Below are positions 55,153 to 61,002 of a stretch of 64,000 nucleotides of DNA, in pieces (within the stretch, counting starts at the first letter, position 1; each line of letters opens with the position of its first letter). Below the pieces are notes generated by a model. The model worked only from the letters and a program-made list of their open reading frames with translations, was not told the origin of the DNA and did not search any database. Where the stretch lies: the NCBI RefSeq assembly GCF_900099685.1, contig NZ_FNDW01000009.1:1-64000 (forward strand), in the 5' to 3' direction. The position numbers and the translations under genes were made by a program. Origin of the DNA: Chryseobacterium taeanense (lineage in GTDB: Bacteria > Bacteroidota > Bacteroidia > Flavobacteriales > Weeksellaceae).

Positions 55153-55343
55153 TTTGATTCTCAAACCGGGCTGTACTATTATGTAGGCCGGTATAGGATC
55201 CGCAGAGAAGTTTCTGGCTGTCGGTAGATCCATTGGTAGAAATCACGATGTCGCCTTATGCTTATACCTGGAACGATCCCGTTAATTATACAGATCCATC
55301 CGGGATACCTCATCATTTTGCAGGCTTTGGATACGTTTCCTAA
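55153..55343 (+). pseudogene. Rhs repeat-associated core remnant
   Basis: Fragments of the Rhs core are readable in two frames. FDSQTGLYYYVGRY lies from 55153. After a frameshift near 55196, DPQRSFWLSVDPLVE and MSPYAYTWNDPVNYTDPSG follow, ending at a TAA at 55341. This is the hallmark joint between the Rhs shell and its variable toxin tip. No upstream shell or downstream toxin remains. Confidence 0.78.
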
Positions 55344-55508
55344 ATGTTGTGCTAATTCGAGTACACTTAACTTGTTTTTTGATAATCTTTTGATGTGTTG
55401 TCATTATACTTAATCTGTTTTAAAGTTATTCAATTTGATTATAACTGTCAGATTAAGTATTGACTAATTCAGTTTTTTTGAGCCAAATTAAGTAACAATT
55501 GGTTTTTA

Positions 55509-56159
55509 TTAAGAATCAGATAATTCCAGAATTTTATCAATATTTAAGTTCTTATATTCCGAATAGATGTGCGAATGAAAATCATTTAGTTTTCTGAGTA
55601 ACTCTAGAAGTTCGGTTTTTTCTTTTTTTTCAAGTTTTCCTGCAAGAATTCTTGATGTCGTATTCACTTTTTCAACGGAACGGTGAAAGTAATCTTCCCC
55701 CTTTTCTGTAATGTTGAGGCGTTTGCTTCTTTTATCCTCACTGTCATTCTTTTCTTCGATTAATCCATATTCCAGAAGGCGTTTGATGATCTGTGTTCCG
55801 GTCTGTTTTTCGTGTCCGTTTCTTTCAATTAATTGAATTTTAGTCAGATTTGGTTCATCTTTCAGCCGATAGAGGTAGGTAAATTCTTCATTGGCAAGTT
55901 CAGGGAAGTCATTCAATCCTTTTCGGATGAGCTGTTTAGAATATCGTCCCAAAAGCAAAACCTGTTTACAGATTTCGTTCTCTGTGAATGAAACCTGATG
56001 CTGTTCATTTTTAAAAAGCTTTGTCGGACTCTCTTCTTTGTATTTTTTATCATTCAGCCAAATGCGGAAATCCTCGACCGTCGAGTGAGGTTTATAAATT
56101 TCAGAATTTTCAAATTCTTTGACCTGATGAAGTAAATCAATGAAAAAGTCAGTATTCAT
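55509..56159 (-). CDS. MarR-family transcriptional regulator
   Basis: 216 residues. The winged HTH lies at about 95-165 (LTKIQLIERNGHEKQTGTQII, KRLLEYGLIEEKNDSEDKRS, KRLNITEKGEDYF), flanked by dimerisation helices. The N-terminus is about 60 residues longer than the usual MarR. It is the last gene of the TetR-ABC1K-DUF2256-TIGR03643-SDR operon, 24 bases after the SDR gene. Confidence 0.87.
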   Translation of the reverse strand: MNTDFFIDLLHQVKEFENSEIYKPHSTVEDFRIWLNDKKYKEESPTKLFKNEQHQVSFTENEICKQVLLLGRYSKQLIRKGLNDFPELANEEFTYLYRLKDEPNLTKIQLIERNGHEKQTGTQIIKRLLEYGLIEEKNDSEDKRSKRLNITEKGEDYFHRSVEKVNTTSRILAGKLEKKEKTELLELLRKLNDFHSHIYSEYKNLNIDKILELSDS

Positions 56160-56183
56160 AGCGCAAATTTAATCTAAATATTT

Positions 56184-56882
56184 TTACAATTTAACACTTC
56201 CCATTCCGCCGTCAATTCCAAATATTTGTCCTGTAATCCACGATGATTTATCCGAGATAAGAAAAGCTGTCATTTCCGCGATTTCTTCAGCTGTTCCTAC
56301 TCTGTGCAAAGGATGCCTTTTCGCAGAAGCTTCTCTCTTCTCAGGCGTTGCTAAAAGTTGTGATGCTAAATTCGTATCCGTTAAAGAAGGTGCAATCGCA
56401 TTCACCCTGATTTTCTGTGCTGAAAATTCTGCAGCCAGACTTTTCGCAAGACCTTCCACTGCATTTTTACTTGCAGCAATCGAAGCGTGAAAAGGCATTC
56501 CAAGTTTGGCCGCCACCGAACTGAAAAGCACAACCGATGCACTTTCCGACTTTTTAAGATTCGGCAACAGTTTCTGAATAATTTTTACAGCACCCAAAAC
56601 ATTGATTTCAAAATCATTTTTAAAATCATCCACAGAAAGTCGGTTGAAAGGTTTCAAATTAATGCTTCCCGGTGCATAAACCAACCCATCAACTATATCC
56701 GGAAAATTAATTTCATCCAGATTTCCAGAAAGAATATCCATTGGATGAAACTTAATATTTAAATTTTCAACTTCAGGATTTTGAGTTTTAGAAATGCCAA
56801 TGACGTTGCAATTCTCCGACAATATTTTTGCAGCAGCAAATCCAATTCCTTGTCCACAACCGATGATGACTATGTTTTTCAT
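56184..56882 (-). CDS. Short-chain dehydrogenase/reductase family protein
   Basis: 232 residues with a Rossmann fold. The cofactor loop is IIGCGQGIGFAAAKIL and the C-terminus is GQIFGIDGGMGS. The catalytic region reads HASIAASKNAVEG, so the usual Tyr of YxxxK is Ile here while the Ser and Lys remain. It may bind nucleotide without normal SDR catalysis. It is cytosolic. In flavobacteria this SDR type often accompanies TIGR03643 and photolyase genes. Confidence 0.87.
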   Translation of the reverse strand: MKNIVIIGCGQGIGFAAAKILSENCNVIGISKTQNPEVENLNIKFHPMDILSGNLDEINFPDIVDGLVYAPGSINLKPFNRLSVDDFKNDFEINVLGAVKIIQKLLPNLKKSESASVVLFSSVAAKLGMPFHASIAASKNAVEGLAKSLAAEFSAQKIRVNAIAPSLTDTNLASQLLATPEKREASAKRHPLHRVGTAEEIAEMTAFLISDKSSWITGQIFGIDGGMGSVKL

Positions 56883-56893
56883 TTTATTACAAT

Positions 56894-57175
56894 TTAGCGT
56901 TTAGAAATTTTATTATGGCTGATTGCCCGTTGCCTCGTACATTTAAACCTATTAATTTCAGGATTTCTTTTTATCGCATGTTTCTGGCTCACTCCTGAAT
57001 TCACTCTCTTTCTCCATAACCGAAAACTTGACGGTTTCAATTCTCTTCTCATCACTTCAATTACATCAGATTCGGAAATTCCAAACTGAAATTTTATAGC
57101 TTCAAAGGGCGTTCTGTCTTCCCACGCCATCTCGATGATACGGTCTGTATGTATTAAATTAAATTCTTTTGTCAT
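56894..57175 (-). CDS. TIGR03643 family small protein
   Basis: 93 residues from the ATG at 57175 (MTKEFNLIHTDRIIEMAWED). The core RTPFEAIKFQFGISESDVIE followed by VMRRELKPSSFRLWRKRV is the TIGR03643 pattern, an HTH-like small protein of unknown role found next to photolyase/cryptochrome genes. Its ATG overlaps the TGA of the DUF2256 frame (ATGA), which fixes the start. A longer start 19 codons upstream would only read DUF2256 in another frame. Confidence 0.82.
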   Translation of the reverse strand: MTKEFNLIHTDRIIEMAWEDRTPFEAIKFQFGISESDVIEVMRRELKPSSFRLWRKRVNSGVSQKHAIKRNPEINRFKCTRQRAISHNKISKR

Positions 57176-57339
57176 TCTTTTAAATTCTTCGTTTCTGCAA
57201 CAGAAGATGTTGGTTTTTTGTTTTTCCGGCATTTTTCACTGCAATATTTTACATCGTCCCAATTTTTCTTCCACTATTTCCGCCAGTTGAAGGGAAGCCC
57301 GCAAACTTCACAAATCTTTGAAGGTAAGTTAGCAGGCAT
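57172..57339 (-). pseudogene. DUF2256 zinc-ribbon gene with an in-frame TAG
   Basis: Reading from the ATG at 57339 gives MPANLPSKICEVCGLPFNWR, then K, a TAG at codon 22, and on in the same frame WKKNWDDVKYCSEKCRKN to a TGA at 57172. The two CxxC pairs and the WRKxWxxxWDxVKYCSxxCR pattern define DUF2256. The TAG replaces what is normally Lys, so one base change (AAG to TAG) accounts for it. The gene starts directly at the end of the ABC1-kinase gene and overlaps the TIGR03643 ATG. Confidence 0.8.
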
Positions 57340-58662
57340 TTATTGGATGAAATTTTTGTATTGATCAATATTGATATTGTTCGCTTTCAGATCGTGCATC
57401 ATATTATAAAGCCCGAAAAAAGTTCGATTCATATAAATAAAATGCTTTGAGCCTCTGTTGGTATTCATCCCTTTCAGATCGTTGATTTTTGCGTATTTCT
57501 GACCAAGGTCTGCAATTTCCTGAAAGAAGGATTTATCCGAAAAATCAAAAATCTCTTCGTTGAAGGGTCTTGTAAACAATTCCAGCAATTCGTAGAATAA
57601 TTTGGTGAAAAACTCCTGTTCTATTGCAGAATCATTATCGCTTAATATTTCAAGCTCGTATAATTTTTCTTTATAGAATTCAGGATTATTTAGATTCTCT
57701 CGTTTTGCTAATTCAAAATAAGGTTTATAAAAGTCATTGGGAATTTCTTTAATGCAGCCAAAGTCAATTACTAGTAAATTCTTATCTTCCGAAACCAGAA
57801 AATTTCCAGGATGCGGATCGGCATGAACCTGCCTCAAAATATGCATTTGATACATATAGAAATCCCAAAGTGTTTGTCCGATTTTATTCAAATCTTCCCG
57901 AGAATTGTCCAATTTTGAGAATTCTGAAAAATGTTTTCCGTTCATCCAATCCATTGTGATGATTCTTTCACAAGAGAATTCAGGATAATATTTGGGGAAC
58001 TGAAGATTCGGAAGATGCGCGCATTTTTCAGAAATTTCCTGACTTCTTTTGAGTTCCAGGTTATAGTCTGTTTCCTCAAACAACTTGTTTTCCACTTCCT
58101 GAAAGTAGGATTCTGAACCTTCTTTTTTGATGTTGAACATCTTTATTGCAATTGGTTTTACCATTTTCAAATCGCTTGAAATGCTTTCCCTCACACCTGG
58201 GTATTGAATTTTAACCGCGAAATTCTGACCGTCTTTCTTCGCTTTATGAACCTGGCCAATACTCGCTGCGTTGACCGATTCATTTGTGAATTCATCAAAG
58301 AGATCTTCGGGATTTTTTCCAAAATATTTTCTGAAAGTCTTCTTTACCAAAGCTCCGGAAAGCGGCGGAACCGAAAATTGCGACAAAGAAAATTTCTCTA
58401 CATAAGCCTGTGGCAAAATGTTTTTCTCCATACTCAACATCTGCGCGACTTTCAACGCAGAACCTTTCAGTTCTTTCAAAGAGTCGTAAATATCGGTTGC
58501 GTTGTCTTCGTTTAAAGTTTTTTTTGCTTCGTCCTCATCTTTATCTTTTGTAATTTTATTTCCGTAATATTTGATGTAATTAATGCCCACTTTTGCGCCT
58601 GCTTTCAGCAAACTGCTTGTTCTTTCCAACTTTCCTGTTGGTATTTTATTGAGTGTTTTCAT
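57340..58662 (-). CDS. AarF/ABC1/UbiB-type atypical kinase
   Basis: 440 residues. The ABC1 N-terminal KxGQ-like helix reads KELKGSALKVAQMLS. The Ala-rich nucleotide loop is NAASIGQVHKAK with FAVKIQYPGV. The catalytic loop is VHADPHPGNFLV and the metal-binding loop is VIDFGCIKE. Family members support quinone or lipid metabolism as ATPases or kinases. This type in flavobacteria sits in the photolyase-associated operon. It starts directly at the end of the TetR gene. Confidence 0.9.
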   Translation of the reverse strand: MKTLNKIPTGKLERTSSLLKAGAKVGINYIKYYGNKITKDKDEDEAKKTLNEDNATDIYDSLKELKGSALKVAQMLSMEKNILPQAYVEKFSLSQFSVPPLSGALVKKTFRKYFGKNPEDLFDEFTNESVNAASIGQVHKAKKDGQNFAVKIQYPGVRESISSDLKMVKPIAIKMFNIKKEGSESYFQEVENKLFEETDYNLELKRSQEISEKCAHLPNLQFPKYYPEFSCERIITMDWMNGKHFSEFSKLDNSREDLNKIGQTLWDFYMYQMHILRQVHADPHPGNFLVSEDKNLLVIDFGCIKEIPNDFYKPYFELAKRENLNNPEFYKEKLYELEILSDNDSAIEQEFFTKLFYELLELFTRPFNEEIFDFSDKSFFQEIADLGQKYAKINDLKGMNTNRGSKHFIYMNRTFFGLYNMMHDLKANNINIDQYKNFIQ

Positions 58663-59322
58663 CTAGTTCTTTTTAATTTTTTCTTTAAATAAAAACTTCC
58701 CCAGATCGATTATTTTTCTCAATGGTTCATTATCCATCAACTCAAATCCGGTATCAATGGTTTTTTCAATGAAAATATCTGTTTTTTCGAAAGCTGTCGA
58801 AGTATCTTTTTTCCAGAAATCAATCGCAGAAACCAAATGTATCCAAAGTGCTTCTTCACGTGCTTTTTCGTGAAAATTTTTCACATCATCTTTCGCCTTT
58901 TGAATCATTTCCCAATCATTAAAATCAAGAGTTTTAATGAATTGTCGATGCGTTTCCTTTAGCTGATTTAAAATTTTTGCTGAATGTAATTTGCCATTCC
59001 CAAGAATCATGAGAACCAAAGAACGGTTCATTGTCATATTTTCAAAAAATATAAAATATACATTTAAAAGCTTTTCTTTCGAATTGATTTTATCAGAACT
59101 GTTAACTTCCGAGGCCAGTTCTACAGACTTATCGAAAAGATTGGCCAATATTGATTTTTCGACCTGTTCAAAGCTTGAAAAGCAAGTGTAGAAGTCTTTT
59201 TCTTCGAAATCATTTTCCTTTGCGAAACGATAAATATTTTTTGGTCTCTCGCCGTGATTTAAAATGTAATCGCCATACAATTCAAATATTTTATCTTCTG
59301 TGGTTATATTTTCTTGTTCCAT
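58663..59322 (-). CDS. TetR-family regulator heading the ABC1-kinase operon
   Basis: 219 residues. The N-terminal HTH is divergent (ERPKNIYRFAKENDFEEKDFY, CFSSFEQVEKSIL). The rest is a helical ligand and dimer domain of the TetR C-terminal type. It is the first gene of the operon and is divergent from ribA. A perfect palindrome in the shared promoter region (59351-59369) is its likely operator. Ligand unknown. Confidence 0.82.
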   Translation of the reverse strand: MEQENITTEDKIFELYGDYILNHGERPKNIYRFAKENDFEEKDFYTCFSSFEQVEKSILANLFDKSVELASEVNSSDKINSKEKLLNVYFIFFENMTMNRSLVLMILGNGKLHSAKILNQLKETHRQFIKTLDFNDWEMIQKAKDDVKNFHEKAREEALWIHLVSAIDFWKKDTSTAFEKTDIFIEKTIDTGFELMDNEPLRKIIDLGKFLFKEKIKKN

Positions 59323-59350
59323 TATTGATTTTATTTATTAACGAATTTAG

Positions 59351-59369
59351 TAATTAATTTTATTAATTA
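59351..59369. promoter_or_regulatory. Palindromic operator between the TetR gene and ribA
   Basis: TAATTAAT-TTT-ATTAATTA is a perfect inverted repeat of eight bases with a 3-base spacer. It lies 29 bases before the TetR start and just upstream of the ribA promoter. A role as the TetR binding site is inferred from position and symmetry. Confidence 0.55.
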
Positions 59370-59382
59370 AATAAATAAAGTA

Positions 59383-59390
59383 TAAATTTG
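59383..59390 (+). promoter_or_regulatory. Putative -7 promoter element of ribA
   Basis: TAAATTTG matches TAnnTTTG exactly, 30 bases before the ribA ATG. The -33 region overlaps the palindrome. Confidence 0.5.
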
Positions 59391-59419
59391 CACTATAATA
59401 ATGATTTAAAATATAACTA

Positions 59420-60010
59420 ATGTTCAAAATACAAGCTCAATCTAATATACCAACCGATTTTGGAATGTTCACCGTCTATGCATTTTCTGAAAATAAAAAT
59501 GATTGGAGTCCGCATTTGGTATGGGTTTCTGAAAAAACAAATTTTAATGAAGTTGTGAATGTACGCTTTCATTCGGAGTGTATTACTGGAGAAGTTTTTC
59601 ATTCCAAGAAATGTGAATGCGGACAACAACTGGATGCCGCAATGAAATTTATGTCGGAAAATGGTGGAATTATTATTTATCTGAGGCAGGAAGGCAGAAA
59701 TATAGGAATTATTAATAAGCTAAAGGCTTACGCTCTTCAGGAACAAGGTTTCGATACGGTAGAGGCTAATTTGAGATTAGGCTTGCCGGCAGACGGAAGA
59801 AATTTTAATGTAGCCATTGAGATGCTGAAAATTCTTGAAGTCACTAAAGTTAATTTATTGACCAATAATCCTGAAAAACTAAAAGCTTTTCATAATAGTG
59901 GAATTTTGCTAAACAAAAGAATTCCTTTGGAAATAGAATCAAATCCTGTTAATGCTCCTTATCTTATGACAAAGAAAGATTACTTCGGACATCTTTTAGC
60001 AAAACTTTAA
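59420..60010 (+). CDS. ribA: GTP cyclohydrolase II
   Basis: 196 residues. It opens the imidazole ring of GTP, the first step of riboflavin and flavin synthesis. The zinc site is CITGEVFHSKKCECGQQLD (the three Cys). The catalytic region is IIYLRQEGRNIGIINKLKAY, and the GTP-binding end is NLLTNNPEKLKA. It is a stand-alone enzyme (no RibB fusion). Its placement beside the photolyase-type operon suggests extra flavin supply for a flavoprotein, a link seen in related genomes. Confidence 0.93.
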   Translation: MFKIQAQSNIPTDFGMFTVYAFSENKNDWSPHLVWVSEKTNFNEVVNVRFHSECITGEVFHSKKCECGQQLDAAMKFMSENGGIIIYLRQEGRNIGIINKLKAYALQEQGFDTVEANLRLGLPADGRNFNVAIEMLKILEVTKVNLLTNNPEKLKAFHNSGILLNKRIPLEIESNPVNAPYLMTKKDYFGHLLAKL

Positions 60011-60227
60011 ATTAAATTTTCAAATGATAAAGTTATTTAACTGACTTAAAATTAATCTCGCATGAGAAAAGTTAATTAATAGTAGCCAAAGATTATATCA
60101 ATAAAAGAATGATTTGGGTTAAACCTGCATCAAAGATGATTTGGTAGGAGTAGATTTTTTTAACTTGCTTCACGTTTTAGCAAATTTCTGGAACTTTCGT
60201 TATTGAATATAAATACCATAAAAAATA

Positions 60228-60251
60228 GCACCAATTGTCTTCAATTGGTGC
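60228..60251 (-). terminator. Hairpin before repeat copy B
   Basis: GCACCAATTG / CAATTGGTGC with a 4-base loop. A T-rich run follows on the minus strand only (TATTTTTTATGG). It lies 12 bases left of copy B, as the hairpin at 45101 abuts copy A. Confidence 0.6.
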
Positions 60252-60263
60252 CATCTGGCTTGT

Positions 60264-60421
60264 GTACCCAGCACCGAAGAAATATCGAAACATTTGGTGG
60301 AAGATTTGGAAAGAATTTCTGAAATATTAAAATAATAATCCTGTCTTTCGACCAAGACGAGCGTATCTTCAAACACTTTTATCGATGATTCGGTTCGATT
60401 GAGCAAAATTAAACAAGAATT
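60264..60421 (+). repeat. Dispersed repeat copy B (gene-end remnant)
   Basis: Matches copy A at 45140-45298, with three substitutions in the first about 125 bases. It reads STEEISKHLVEDLERISEIL then stops, followed by FIDDSVRLSKIKQEL. Same orientation as copy A, about 15.1 kb away. Confidence 0.7.
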
Positions 60422-60558
60422 ACAAAACTAATTTTCATGAAATAATTTCTTTTAGTTGATAATATTGTAAACTGTATCGAAATTTAGTTTTAAAGATGAA
60501 AAACAATCTGCATTGTAATAGTAGGTCTTTAGATGGCTGCGCTTGTCTTTTATCCATA

Positions 60559-60850
60559 ACTGAAGAAATGTCGAAAGATTTGCTAAAAGATTTACGGCAA
60601 ATTTTACAAATTTCAAAATAATTAATTCTCTCTAATGAAAACAACTTAAATATGTTCCAATACCTTTAATGATGGCTTTGTTTCGTTTGAACCAAAAGGA
60701 ATAGGTTAACCGTCTTGTTGATAATGAAGATTTAAAAGGAAGAATTGGATGAGCTGAACGATTTATAAAAGCTGATTAAATTCCCGAAGATTATAATCTA
60801 AAAGATAGAATAGTATAAGAATTCTGGCCTAACAAAGATAGCAACTCAAG
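60559..60850 (+). pseudogene. Third, diverged copy and degraded frame
   Basis: TEEMSKDLLKDLRQILQISK plus a stop from about 60561 is a diverged version of the repeats' reading frame. FRLNQKE, and then pieces in shifted frames (DNEDLKGRI, EELDELNDL, FPEDYNLKDR), follow. They look like a decayed accessory gene with several frameshifts. The family is not known. Confidence 0.5.
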
Positions 60851-61002
60851 ACTTTTTATACTACTGGAAATAAAGATTTACAGTTAAGTGTAAAATAATT
60901 TGTAATTTAGGATTTTATTTACATAATCGATTATTAGTTAAAATAATTAAATTTTTAAGCCCGAAAAAAACTAATATCATTTCTAAAAGAAGATGCTGCT
61001 AT

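Larger units (their letters stand above)
60011..61002. other. Gene-poor region with decayed repeats
   Basis: About 990 bases between ribA and the sensor kinase. It contains a hairpin, copy B of the 159-bp repeat, a more diverged third copy, and fragments of a degraded reading frame (NEDLKGRI near 60720). No intact gene. Confidence 0.6.

Noticed and set aside
60200-60406. 68-codon open frame on the minus strand
   Set aside because: It lies wholly within the hairpin and repeat copy B and reads as the reverse of the degraded gene end.
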